From positions 24,751,528-24,815,527 of the forward strand of contig OW203724.1 in assembly GCA_934045075.1 (NCBI GenBank): a stretch of 64,000 nucleotides of DNA. The letters run 5' to 3'. How positions within the stretch are numbered: position 1 is the stretch's first letter; each line of letters opens with the position of its first letter. Positions 1 through 11,299 of this stretch are shown here, piece after piece. The position numbers were made by a program, and so were the translations under genes. The notes beneath the pieces are model-generated. The model saw nothing but the letters and a program-made list of their open reading frames with translations. It made no database searches and was not told the DNA's origin. The stretch comes from Yponomeuta sedellus (Eukaryota; Arthropoda; Insecta; Lepidoptera; Yponomeutidae).

Positions 1-180
1 TTTGCTTAAGTCAGATGTCGCTGCCTGTACGTAATACAGAGAATATTGTAAAGAGGTTCGAAATTTCACTGATGCCGTGAGTCGCCCATTGGCTCAATTG
101 GTAGAGCGCTGGTACGGATAGCCAGAGGTTGCGGGTTCGAATCCCGGCATGGGTGAAATTTTTAGCCTCTAAATAGGTTT
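1..180 (+). mobile_element. T element (tRNA-like retroposon), cut by window edge
   Basis: The tRNA-like core is at 84-154 (A box TGGCTCAATTGG, B box GGTTCGAATCC), followed by the family 3' block TTAGCCTCTAAATAGGTTTTT. It runs directly into a repeat A fragment (181-265). Confidence 0.8.
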
Positions 181-265
181 TTAAACCCTTTCTATGTTCC
201 CACTGCTGGGGCACGGGTCTCTTCCTGCATCGCAGGAAGTTTAGGCCATACTCCACCACGGGGTA
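181..265 (+). repeat. Repeat A fragment
   Basis: CCCACTGCTGGGGCACGGGT, the CTTCCTGCATCGCAGGAAG stem and CATACTCCACCACGGGG; fused to a T element on its left. Confidence 0.8.
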
Positions 266-575
266 AACAAATAAATCCTACCAATATTATGAATGTGAAA
301 GTTTGTGAAGATGTTTATAGACGAGTGTTTAGGTGCGTCTAACTATCAGCCCGTATTCGTCCACATCTGGACATGCCTCCCCTAAGACTTCAGTCTGTCT
401 TGGCCCATTGTCATCCAGCCACTGCCAGCAAAACGTCTAGATCGTCGGTCCAGCGAGATGGTGGGCTCAGCTCGAGAGCCCTTGGACCCTATCAAACATC
501 GGTTGTTAGGCATATGTGAACAGTCTATTGCCACTTCAACTTCAGTCACTTTAGATCTCAGGCGAATTGATTGAA

Positions 576-819
576 TATACTATTTTTATTTTTAATGCAC
601 TAACCCGTGCTAAGGATAATTTTAAAAACCTATTTAGAGGCTAAAAACTCTGCTAGCTCTGTACGTAATACCGAGAATAGTGTAATGAGGTTCGAAATTT
701 CACTGATGCCAGTGAGTCGCCCATTAGCTCAGTTGGAAAGAGCGCTGGCACGGATAGCCAGAGGTCGCGGGTTCGAATCCCGGCATGGGTGGAATTTTTA
801 GCCTCTAAATAGGTTTTTA
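576..819 (-). mobile_element. T element with 5' inversion and 12-bp target duplication
   Basis: GAATTGATTGAA flanks it (564-575 and 820-831). The tRNA-like core is on the plus strand at 719-790, but the other end (576-650) is the family 3' tail on the minus strand. Taking the 3' tail as the anchor, the element is minus and its tRNA-bearing part is inverted. The inverted part begins at the complement of TTTTT. Confidence 0.8.
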
Positions 820-844
820 GAATTGATTGAAGTTATGTTTGTAT

Positions 845-1150
845 GAAGTTATCTTCGCGAAGAACCGACAACCGCTGGAGTAAACGTTATTGAGTGGAGA
901 CCGAGACTCGGCAGGACGACCTTTTATTGTGCAGGCGAGACAGCATGCTCCACGTAAAAACAGCAGTAACCTTTGAAACCCACCACAGCCCGCCACTATC
1001 TACGTACATAAATACAATCATCATCATATTATCATCAGGCTATATTAGTCTACCGCTGGACATTGCTTCCACTGGCCTTCCACTAATGAGCGCCATAGCG
1101 GCTAGTCTTCAGCTTGCCGCATCCAGCATCTGCCGGCGGCCTTACTGCTT
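845..1150. mobile_element. LINE 3' end with internal inversion
   Basis: The left part (850-925) reads RRTDNRWSK and a following RP-R-GR block on the plus strand. The right part (1017-1150) is the 3' UTR of the same family on the minus strand (GGCTATATTAGT...TAATGAGCGCCATAGCG). The uninverted arrangement is at 47880-48103. Confidence 0.55.
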
Positions 1151-1683
1151 ACAACAATTTCTTCCAAAAAACTGACTATGGCTAATGAAAAAGTGAGACA
1201 GGTAGACAGGGTGGGGACGGGTAGGAAAGTAAATTGTGCGAGCGAGGCGACATGCTCATCTAGCCTAAAACCTGCTAAGTAGCGAATCTGCCCGTGCAAC
1301 GATATAAACTAACTCAAACCTTAGGTTATCTGGAAGAGATCGTTCTTAGCGATAAGACCGTAAATTGTACAACATTACTTAGAATTAAAAAATCATGGTT
1401 GTATTCTTCTTTTTATTTGTGCAATAAAGTGTTTGTTATTTAAAGACGGTTTTTGTGACAACTAAATTATATTTTCAAAAACAGCATTACAAGAAAGAGT
1501 ATTTATGTACAAAGAGGTGTATAAAACTTTTAATCGCCAACAGTTTTGTCTATCTATCTTAAACCGATGGGCTGAAGATATCGTTGTGGCGGCGGAACGT
1601 TCATGGATGTAGATGGCAATGGACCGTGATGGATGCAGTGAGCCCAGAACTGGGCAGCTGGGGCTGATGATGTTGACTCCTAC

Positions 1684-1934
1684 CTTAGCCTTGCCAAACG
1701 GCGCGATGACATCCTGCGCCTTTTCGAAGGCTTCGATGGATTTGAAGTCCAACTTGACCCCCTTCTGCTTGGACTTGTTGTCTCTGTTGTACTTCGAGAC
1801 GGTGGTGAGGAACTCCTGCAGCGTCAGGTCGGAGGTGGTGGCCGGCGGGTGGGCCATGATGGGCACGGGCTGGCCGTCGGGCGCGCTCGTCGTGTGGCCG
1901 ACCACTATGTCGGCTTCCAGCATAGACACACCGC
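1684..1934 (-). CDS. Menorin/FAM151-like (DUF2181) protein, exon 3
   Basis: This exon encodes 83 residues of a menorin/FAM151 (DUF2181) protein. Readable family motifs in order are MLEADIVVGH, PVPIMAHPPATTSDLTLQEF and GVKLDFKS, which match the conserved EAD, IMAHPP and KLDFKS blocks of the family. The fold is PLC/glycerophosphodiesterase-like, so the Glu/Asp/His residues are candidate active-site positions. The acceptor is CCTCAG at 1935-1940 (minus strand) and the donor is AAG/GTAGGA at 1681-1684. The exon enters in phase 1, which fits exon 2, and leaves in phase 0. The next exon would lie left of the window. Menorins in C. elegans act as extracellular cues for sensory dendrite branching; the insect role is not shown here. 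Family assignment is strong, function is inferred. Confidence 0.9.
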
Positions 1935-2095
1935 CTGAGGATAGTCGCGTGGTCAGATTTTGGTTGGAATAAAATTGAATTTGTTTGCAGATCTGACAAT
2001 TAGCCTAGCGCAACGTGTACGGCAAGATAAATCCATCCGACTCTCCTCGTGTCCTACTCTTGTTTCACTTGAAACATTATACAAAATATCTTAGA

Positions 2096-2300
2096 CTAGC
2101 TGTGCCCCGCGGTATTCCCCGCGGTTTATCAAATTCCCATGGGTATAAGATATTTCACCGCAGTAAAACGTAGCCCATGTGTTAATCCAGCGTGTCAGCT
2201 AGCTCCATACCAAATTTTATTAAAATCGCTCTAGCCGTTTTGACGTGAAGCAGTAACAAATATACACACCCACAAACTTTCGCTTTTAAAATATTAAGTG
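2096..2300 (+). repeat. Repeat D
   Basis: CTAGCTGTGCCCCGCGGTAT ... CACCCACAAACTTTCGC. Diverged relatives at 42170-42485 and 48588-48858 share TTGTAGCCTATGTGTTATTC and ACTTACAAACTTTCGC. Confidence 0.6.
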
Positions 2301-2736
2301 TGCTGTGAAGTGTGATTATTTTTTCTCTTTCAGCTCTTGTTACTCTCTCTTTCTCTCTTTCCCTGAGATGAGGAGAGGAGTGCAGTAGGACCATCAGGAA
2401 TTGCGCACTTTAAAATAACCTTATACATTATTTCTTAAGTGCGGAATTCCTGAAATACGTCGGCTAGAGTTTGTTTTTTACAACTTTTATTTACGACCTA
2501 TTTGTTCAATTTTCCATTTTTGAAAAAACATTTAATCATATTTCGTAGTTTTTAGTTCCGTAACAAAGAGTAAAATAGGACCCTATTAGGCCTAAACAGT
2601 CGATCTGTCTATCTGTCATCGGGCTGTATCTGATGAACCATGATAACTACAATATTTAAAATTTTCACAGGTTTTTGTATTTCTATTGCAAGCAACACCA
2701 ATAAAAGTACCTACTAATATAAAATGTCAACGACTT

Positions 2737-2824
2737 AAAATTAATATTTTCACATAAAAATTAAATGAAATGTCAGTTAAAAATTAAAATTAATATTTTC
2801 ACACAAAAATTAAATGAAATGTCA
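2737..2824. repeat. Local tandem duplication, 49-bp period
   Basis: AAAATTAATATTTTCACA...AATGTCA occurs at 2737-2775 and 2786-2824 with one difference. Confidence 0.8.
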
Positions 2825-3005
2825 TTTAAAAATAAAAACAATGTATGTGAAAAAAAAAATTAGGGTCAGTATTAATCATTATGTCAGATTGAGTGAAATA
2901 CAAATTGAATTAAATTGTCAGTCAAAATTTCAAATTAATTTTTTGTCTACCGAAAATTCCGTTACGTGTTATACGTTTTATGTTGTAAAACCATTATAAT
3001 TTGAT

Positions 3006-3290
3006 TTAAAAAATATTTTTATTTAGTTCTCGTAATTCCTTTGGTATTTTATTATATATTACCGGTCCCATACAAAATACACTTTTATGTAATACTGCAG
3101 TATTAATTTGTCGAACACATACTCTACTTTTGTCTCGCTGTGTGCGATGGCTAACCACTGAGAGTTGCGGGAACAGATCAGGATTTGTTTTGACGAAGAC
3201 AGCCACTTCGTAAATGTACAGACAGGGCAATGTAACTGTAATAATAAGGCTTACAGCTATCTGTCGTTTTTCAACCAAACATTGCCCTTA
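3006..3290 (-). pseudogene. Jockey/CR1-type LINE, C-terminal RT fragment
   Basis: The minus strand encodes LPCLYIYEVAVFVKTNPDLF, then SHRTQRDKSRVCVRQINTAV and SVFCMGPVIYNKIPKELREL. The LPSLYIYE...F......GP.IYN.LP order is the familiar C-terminus of jockey/CR1/I-type reverse transcriptases. Only about 90 codons remain, uninterrupted to an AT-rich end. Confidence 0.72.
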
Positions 3291-3411
3291 GGCACCTTAA
3301 AAGCAGATTCCTAGTCCGTTGAGTTGCCGCAATAAAATTAATAAGAACCCATATTTAAGGGCTCCCATAAAACAAACGCGACTTAACCGTTGTCGTGAGA
3401 TAAGATATTTA

Positions 3412-3680
3412 GTTTTGGAATCATTAGCCTCTAAAAAACCTATTTAGAGGCTAATGATTCCACCCATGCCGGGATTCGAACCCGCGACCTCTGACTATGC
3501 GTGCCAGCGCTCTTCCAATTGAGCTAATGGCACCGGCGACTCACCGGCATCAGTGACATTTTGAACCTCTTTACAATATTCTCTGTATTACGTGTACGGC
3601 ATAGGTGAAATTTTAGCCTCTAAATAGGTTTTTAAAAATTGTCCTTAGCATGGGTTAGTGCATTAAAAAGAATATAAAGG
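3412..3680 (+). mobile_element. T element with inverted core and 19-bp hairpin
   Basis: The tRNA-like core is on the minus strand (3462-3530, with a few extra bases in the D-arm end), and the 3' tail (about 3610-3680) on the plus strand. At the left end GGAATCATTAGCCTCTAAA and its exact complement flank a 7-nt loop (3418-3462), a second inversion of the same end. A possible 6-bp target duplication TATTTA is at 3406-3411 and 3681-3686. Confidence 0.65.
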
Positions 3681-3999
3681 TATTTAATTTTTTATTTTAT
3701 TCTTTAGCTTTTAACAAGAGGCATTTGTACACAAAATAAGATGAATTAGATTTAAAGCCAATAACAGGTTTTCACTGACAATCAGAAGAACATTTGGATT
3801 TATATAACAAAATCATCTTAATGGAATTAACAAATTCATTGTTTTTTTTATTTTACGTGCTTTTTTTAATTTAAAAAAATTCAATAATTATCTCTTTATA
3901 TAGGAAGTAAATGTACATATTTTGTGAATTTATTTTGCTAACATAACTTCACAAATAGTCATTGGTACTATACCCGCGCTGGGATTTACCGACAATAAC

Positions 4000-6330
4000 T
4001 GTGCGTGAAAAATGACACGGCCGACTCCATAGAATGAAGTTCAGAACCCAAAATAGGTAACGCGCCAACAAGCTTGCCCCAGATTAATTAGGAATCGGTC
4101 ACGTTCGGTCATCGAAATTAGAAATTAGCCATAAATTATTGTGAAACGGCGCAGCAGCGATCGACTCGCTCCAGTTGTGGGGCCCGGCTATTTCTGACGC
4201 GGTTCTGCTGAATCCAGCCACTAGGACGCTTCCTGACTGACGCAACATTGTTGGTCTTGACGCGGACATCGTTCCGCCCGGTATTTGGCACGAAGAAGTG
4301 ACTAGTCTCGTGAGACTGAACGACACTCGCAAGGGACGATTTAAATTGAATAAGAACGAATAATAACGTGATGATGGGGATAAAATACAGAAAATATTTC
4401 CCTTCTGACCCACCGTACCACCGCCTATACTCCCAGTATAAATAAACAGCTTTAATATCAACCCTTGGTATGTCCCCACTGGGGCATGGGTCTCTTTCTA
4501 TGAAGGAAAGCTAGGCCATACTCCAATACCTGGGCCAATTCCGGGTTGGTGGAGCTTTTACCCAAATATATTTCCAGATTTACATATGGTTCTTCAAAAA
4601 CTAAGTCTTTAATGTCTAATCGCACATTGTGAATTTTAAGGCTTGTTCTTCTTCCGGGCATTCAGGTCGCTTGCAAATTATAACGTATTTATTATTGTAA
4701 AAAACATGCACTAATTATTTAAGAATGCAACTAAAAAATATTCAACAAACTAATTTAAGGCCAAATTAGTCGTATTCCCTTTTGCATATACTCAGGTTTT
4801 GATAGATGGAAATAAAAATCATAATTCTGTAGGCATGTAGGATAATGATTTAGGTACGAAGTTTGTGACATTGTTAAAGCGAAATTAATTAAAGAGTGAT
4901 ATTTCGAAAATCTAAAATCTGAGAAAAAAAACCCCAGAAAAGTTCCTCCCAAACACAAACAAACAATTAAATCCCTTTTTTTATTTCATGTAACCTAGAA
5001 ACTGCGTATAACGTATAACGTTACAGAGCGTTATACTCAATTTAAAAATCTGGATAATTCGGGAAGTAGGTCTGAATTGCCTGAGGAACGTGATGAAAGA
5101 AATCTTTTCAGGCCTGGGACAATCGTTTTCAACTGGCAGCTTCTGTGAAATTATAAAAACACAAGATTTTAATATTTCTGTCCCAACTTTCCATACAGCC
5201 ACAGCTCAATGTGAAATTGAAATACATCCGCCGCCCCCAACTTTACCCACCAACCCCTACCTCGAACTATTTGTTACCTCGCTACGCTAGGGCGCCAATC
5301 CCGTCATGAGTTTTCACCCATAGGGTAACATGTACTATTAAGTAAGGCGCTACTATAAAGCAAAGATACGGTAAAAAATACACATGCAAAGCATAACCAA
5401 AAAATATCGAACGAAAGTTGTTTGTAAATGACAACCACAGTCCTACATAAATGACAACCTCTAGCACGAAGTGTATTAGTTGTTGTATTGTACATTTTTG
5501 ACGTAGGTAGTCCTATGAAGAATGGAAATATATTAGGTGTCTACCTTGCTACCTAACAAGGTAGCTCAAATAGTACCTAATCCTGCTGGATGTAAACTCT
5601 TGGTACCGTTGGTAAATTTGTATCCAAAACACACAATATTCACGCATTAATGTTGACTATTCATACTTAAAAATGTATGTTACCAAAAATATTTATTTTT
5701 AAGTCCCTCTTTTTTCTCTTTATAAGTGGGTCGAAAAGGAAGTTACTATTACACAGCTATTTCGGAGTATGCAACTTGGTAGGGAATCATTTTTCCTTCT
5801 GTTTGCAGTACCGCTAAATGTTATACCATCTATTTTTAGATTCAGCTGGCAATATTTACAGCCTATTTTATGTGAAATCGAGTATCTTTATTTCGTCGTT
5901 TGGTAACTTTAATCATTTTTAATTAATTAATTTGTAGATAAGTACCAAGTAAGTACTTACATATTATAAATAGTTTAGGAATCGAGACACGGAGTTATTC
6001 TGATAATTTCCCGAAATTCAAAGACAATTTTTTTATGATCTAATCACAAATGTATAGTTTAAGTTTTATTTCTGTATTTGTAGTATAAAACGATATCACT
6101 TGTCAAATAACATAATTATAGGTCAGCCGGAAGTTAAGTACGAAGATAAATATTTTTTTGCGGCATACACTTTTAACATATTTTTTTTGCGTTAACTTAG
6201 AAATTTCATTTTTCAAACAAGTTTAAAGTACATAAATTTAAGTATACGGTTTTAATTTCAACTCGATACCTTTACGCGTTTCCTAGATTTTGTGAGACCT
6301 ACAACAAAGTGATCCTATAAGAGTTCCTTT
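4000..6330. other. Menorin intron, mostly unassigned
   Basis: Apart from repeat A at 4462-4560 I see only AT-rich sequence without a credible exon. Confidence 0.5.
4462..4560 (+). repeat. Repeat A, diverged
   Basis: TGTCCCCACTGGGGCATGGG ... GGGCCAATTCCGGGTTGGTG. Confidence 0.65.
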
Positions 6331-6339
6331 TTACCCGAC

Positions 6340-8066
6340 TGCAGCGAAGCCCAAAAGGAGGGTAATGTGTTTAGTGCGTATGTATGTATGTATGTAAGTA
6401 TGTCCGATTCTATGTTCCCTCATAACTCCTTAACCAATGGTCAGATTTTGTTAAACAAGGTGTCATTCGATTCGGCATCCTTGCGCGGGTGTCATAGGCT
6501 ATATAAAATCATAATTATGCCATCAGAACCGTGACGAAAAATAAAATTCGTTAAGAAGCTTCGTTAAAGTACAGCTAGAAGTCACTAGATGGCGCTGTTA
6601 TATTTAGTTTATTGAATTTGAATACTAATTTTATTGAACTAACTCTAACAGGTGTGAAATATTTAAAACAGAATTTTGCGGATGACGTAGGTTACATAAA
6701 ATCAGCATTAATAGAGAACCAACGGAACAAAAAATAACATTTACTTCTAAGCAATTAAAGTACCACTTTTAGCCACTTGATGGCGCTGCTATATTTTATT
6801 TATTCTAATACATGTGTATACATAATTTCGGCTTTGGTCTACATGTAAACAAACCATTTATAGAATCGGTACAAATGTGGAAAGAAATAATTCCTATAAA
6901 GTGGTTTGATCCTTCTAGATCATTCATTTAATTAAAAAATATAATTTTGTTTAACTACGCCTAACACGTGCAAAGTATTTAAAAGAGAATTTTGCGGGTG
7001 TCGTTGATTACATTAAATCAGCATTAATAGAGAACAAACAGAACACAAATAATATTCACTGTAATTAAAGTACTGTAGCATTAGTTCCTCTACCCAACCA
7101 CAGATGGCGCTGTTTGTGTTCTAAATTGCGGTATGGTTTTGTCCGAAGGCCCTACATAATATTAAACAAAATTGGATAGTATTTGAGCGCTTGCGAATCA
7201 CTCCGACCAATACTGACTGTCCACTAATAATTGGCACGACTAGTGCCGTAGGTAATACACCTCGCTTTTAGGAGTGGGTCGTTGTCCGATTTTTCGACGA
7301 CGAAACGCAACCGTTTTTTCTGGAACGAAAACAGGTCCTCGAAACGGTCCTCGTTCGCAACTGGTTTCATTGTATGCGAACGAGCTAGGCGCAGAGGACG
7401 GTCAAACGAGTGCGAACGAGACGAAATCACGAAACATCGGAAAAAATAAGTTTTTTTACACGATATTCGACTGTATACTCATAGACATAAAGATTACTTT
7501 ATTGTATCACAGACCGAAACGAACGGAACGAGCAAGGAGCCGACGACGACGTCGCAATGGTCTCTTTACGTTCTAGGCTCTATCAATATAGCACTAAAGG
7601 ACATATTCGCGTCAAACAATCTAAGGACTGGTCTCGCGACGAACAAACGCTGGCACTGCTTTAGAGTCGCTGGCACTGCTTTAGAATGAAACGTAAAACG
7701 GTCCTATCGTCGCAGAACACAAAACGGTCTTATAAAACGGTTCGTCTTTGCAACGATCACGCCTACTCGCTTTGCGCTGTGGTGCGAGTAGTACAGTTAC
7801 TAATCCGTAATCCTTAGTAAGTTTCATATTGCTTCAATAAATAGATCCCTAAGTACGTGCTGTCGTGCTGAAACAACGTTTCTCTTCTTGTCTGCTGAAA
7901 CCCTGTCCTACAGTACCACTTTTAGCCACTAGATGGCGCTGGCATATATTTATTCTAGTACATGTATAAATTTACATAATATCAGCTTTGCTCTACATGT
8001 AAACAAACCGTCTATAGAAACGGTATAAGTGCTGAAAGAAATAATGCCTATAAAGTGTTTATTTCT
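6340..8066. repeat. Composite repeat with duplicated 150-bp blocks
   Basis: It starts ACCCGACTGCAGCGAAGCCC. The block beginning ACCACTTTTAGCCACT and running to CCTATAAAGTG occurs at 6762-6903 and again at 7916-8060. The block AGAATTTTGCGG...GCATTAATAGAGAAC occurs at 6671-6718 and 6988-7034. The duplicated blocks carry CTCF-like words (see findings). Confidence 0.65.
7074..7912. mobile_element. 839-bp insertion in an older repeat
   Basis: GTAC repeats at 7070-7073 and 7913-7916; ends TGTAG...CTACA. The surrounding repeat (AATTAAAGTACCACTTTTAG) is continuous at 6755-6775, showing the empty-site order. The interior is relatively GC-rich with recurring AAACGGTC/GAACGA words and a 20-bp tandem duplication (CGCTGGCACTGCTTTAGA) near 7645-7685; no coding match recognised. 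Confidence 0.6.
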
Positions 8067-8129
8067 TTCTACGCCATTCGTTTATCTCATTAATTTAAGA
8101 AATATCAACCTCATAGGGGGTAATAATAA

Positions 8130-8250
8130 TAATACATTACTGCAGAGGCCGAGAAGTAAGGGATTGCTGGACGTGTTTGGGATAGACGGCCGAGTCGTAG
8201 ACGAAGCCGTCTAGAACGAGTCCTGCAATCCCTGTTCCAGCCGAGGATTG
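8130..8250. repeat. GC-rich inverted repeat near 8.2 kb
   Basis: AGGGATTGCTGGAC... and ...GTCCTGCAATCCCT (about 8158-8171 and 8219-8232) form the outer stem, with AGACGGC / GCCGTCT inside. Confidence 0.6.
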
Positions 8251-9109
8251 TATAATGCTTTTCTCAAACAATGCGAGGAAATATTAATATAAAAATAATT
8301 ACTAGGTAATTAAGAAATAATAGTTTAGTTTGCCGCCTTTTTTATTTTTTTAAATACACTAACATATTTGAGCACCATGTTTAACCGCACAAAAACCAAT
8401 ACCATAGATTGTTTTTTTTGTTAATCTAAGTATGCTTACATAACTTAGTAGGTGGTTGGCTGTATGTAATTTTTCCTTGGTCAGTTTAATTTTAGTAAGT
8501 AAATTTAAAAAGTTAGAGCAGCGGACGGTAATGGATTTTCATACTTACTTTACTGGCTTAGGCCAGTAAAGTGAGGCGGCAGCACAACCATTTCCGAGCA
8601 TGTTTGAGAAAAAATTATTAATTTCTTAACACTGATATTAATTTCCTACTGACACTTAGACCAAAACTAACTGAACAAAATATATAAAGTGTAGCATGTA
8701 ACTCCTTTTCCCCTGTGCGGTCATAGTCAGACAAGCTGGGTTCAAAGAAGAAACAATAAATGATAAAAAAATATTTGAACGCTCTCACTGGTAACCGAAG
8801 ACGGATCCTCCGTGACCTCGTATCGTAGGACCCATGAAATTTTAAAAAATTCTAGCTCTATTCATCTTAACGAATTTTATCTCGTTTCCTCCGAAAATAA
8901 GATTATGATTTTGTGTTAGGTTTCCTGTTCACTTGTGAGACCAAAGATTGCTTATCTACACCTAAATATTCAGTAATATTTTTCAATGCTTTAGGGGGCC
9001 ACCTCAAGATGAATTTGTTATAGTTTCATTTTAATACCGGTAATATTTTGGCATTCAGAAAACCAAGATTTTGTATGTCTCCACGCCCATGCCACAATTC
9101 TAAATAACT

Positions 9110-9500
9110 ACGCCAGGCCGAAGGCCGAGCCCCATCATGCGGGTGCGAGGAAACTTGCCGCGACGAGGTTGAAGGCCGAGTTCAATACAGGTCGCGGCAC
9201 GGCCGAAGGCTGTGAAGCGGGCTAGAGGAATACTCCCACGGCGATTCCAAATGCTGAGCTCTATTTACGCTGATGCCAAATGGAGAGACTATTAGCGCGG
9301 CCGAAGGCCGCGACAGTTACTTAAAGTTGCTGTTAGGAGGAAACCTGTCGCGCCTTTGTACAGGCCGCGGCTGAAAGCTCAGACCATTTATGTTCCCATT
9401 TAAAAGTCCTTATTCTAAGTAATCAGCGAGACCGAAGACTGGGCCCAGCAATGCAAGCACGAAGAATTCTACTCTGGAGATGTCGAAAGCTGAGCGCCGT
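9110..9500. repeat. Cluster of GGCCGAAGGCC-type words
   Basis: Short self-complementary words with a GAA loop recur at about 9117, 9172, 9202, 9298, 9371, 9430 and 9483 in a locally GC-rich patch. No open reading frame is supported. Confidence 0.5.
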
Positions 9501-9944
9501 TCAGGTCGAAGAGATAATTCGTGACTATTCCAGTCCCCACCTACAATCGTTAACATTAAATAACTAGGTGCAGTGGAGCGTTTTTAGGCTACATAAAAAA
9601 TAGACAATTTATGTAAGGATAATAAAGAAAAAAATCTGTCGTTTCCTTTGCAAATATTCTAGATAGTTTAACACCATTAGACCATATTCATTATACTAGC
9701 TAAAAAATATCGTACGATATAAATTTTTAATGCAGGCAGGTGGTACCTATGACTATATCAAACAAGTATATCAGTAAAAATATTTATGATTTGCCGAGAC
9801 ATGTCCATTGTCGAACAAAAGAAAATAAAGCAAAAACTAAAATTCATTTAGGACATAAAATAATATAACGATTTAATGCATGTAAACAGAACAGATGGAC
9901 CTTTAAATTTTATCGTTTTACTGAGTCACTAAAAGGTCAAAAAT

Positions 9945-10396
9945 AAAAAAAATATTTAAAAAAATAAAAGAACGCGACTGCAGTGATAAATCAACTGAAA
10001 GGGAAAAAAAAGGATAACTTTATTTTCAAATGCTAATATCGAATCAGAAGAGTTCATGCTGCTTTACTTGAGGGACCAAATAATATAACTTTATAAGCAT
10101 TATTTGCTCAAACTGTTGCATTTATTATTTTATATAAAATGATGCAGTCGGGACCCATTAGAGGACTTTAAACAAACAGTAATGGGTCCCGACTGCAACA
10201 TTTTATATAAAATAATAAATGCAACAGTTTGAGCAAATAATGCTTATAAAGTTATATTATTTGGTCCCTCAAGTAAAGCAGCATGAACTCTTCTGATTCG
10301 ATATTAGCATTTGAAAATAAAGTTATCCTTTTTTTTCCCTTTCAGTTGATTTATCACTGCAGTCGGGTTCTTTTATTTTTTTAAATATTTTTTTTT
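9945..10396. repeat. 452-bp near-perfect palindrome
   Basis: Two arms of about 216 bp (9945-10160 and 10180-10396) are almost exact reverse complements around a 19-nt centre. Each arm holds CTGCAGT near its outer end and GCAGTCGGGACCCATTA at its inner end. Within an arm the sequence is AT-rich and non-coding. It may be a foldback-type DNA transposon or an inverted duplication; the flanks are too AT-rich to define a target duplication. Confidence 0.9.
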
Positions 10397-10435
10397 CTTA
10401 TGTGATACTTAACCCTAAAAAGGATACGTACTAAC

Positions 10436-10543
10436 ACGGGGGCCAACCCGGACTTGGCCCCCGTGGTGGAGTATGGCTTAACCTTCCTGCGATGCAGGAA
10501 GAGACCCGTGCCCCAGCAGTGGGGACACATAAGGGTTGATAAC
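10436..10543 (-). repeat. Repeat A fragment
   Basis: GGAGTATGGCTTAACCTTCC to GACACATAAGGGTTGATAAC; minus strand. It lies 40 bp beyond the 452-bp palindrome. Confidence 0.8.
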
Positions 10544-11100
10544 GAAAACTTAATACGATATTATTATCATGAAAGTCTTTAACTTTGAAGCTATTCGCAA
10601 AGAAAGATGCTTTGAAAGCCCGACCATCTGCTGCGATCACTTCCATTTACATTGACGATGTGCTCGCGTGTGGCTTTGCAATGTGGCAGAACCTTTACAA
10701 AAGTTTGGTACTGCGGGTCGTAGTTATGCGAGCGTACTAACGCCATCAAAACAGGAGCCAAAATCGGTTAGGACCATCATCATCACCTGTTTCTATTGAT
10801 GTATCTCAATAGAACATTTATAGAAGTATTATCGTATTTTTTTGTTTATTTAAATAATTATAATTTCTAATACCTTTTTATATAACACTTATTGTGTTAA
10901 TATGTAAATACTTGCTGTTAACTAAATTAGTTAGGAGTAGTTAATATTTTTATTTAAGATTTTAATGTACGTAATTACTAAACTAATAAAATATTTTTGT
11001 GTGTTTTAATTATATCACTTTTCGACGTCAGGGGTTAAACAGCTAAAATACGACACGGTAGCGTATTCTTACGCGCGTAGTTGATCTCCTTGTTACTTAC

Positions 11101-11211
11101 TTGCTAGTGCGGCCTCCAAGTAGGTCTTATTATTAACAGCATGCGCCCAGCTAATGGTAGTTAGGTTTTTCATAGTGTCCAGCTCGATTTTGAAGCTCTG
11201 CACTGTGGAAG
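11101..11211 (-). CDS. Menorin/FAM151-like protein, exon 2
   Basis: This 111-nt exon encodes VQSFKIELDTMKNLTTISWA followed by HAVNNKTYLEAALA, matching the N-terminal ITW-HA-N...L block of menorin/FAM151 proteins just before the EAD motif. The acceptor is a pyrimidine-rich tract ending TTTCAG (11212-11217). The donor is GCAA/GTAAGT (11097-11104). It enters in phase 1 (completing the Gly-Ala codon begun in the signal-peptide exon) and leaves in phase 1, joining exon 3 to read ALA-SGVS-MLEAD. Introns on either side are about 9.2 kb and 8.5 kb, both filled with repeats. No frameshift or stop was seen. Confidence 0.88.
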
Positions 11212-11299
11212 CTGAAAAAAGAAAAAGTAAAGTGGTATATTTTTTGGGAAAATTTCTGGCAACACTGAAAATGAGTTGAAAAAAAGTAGTTGTCATATA

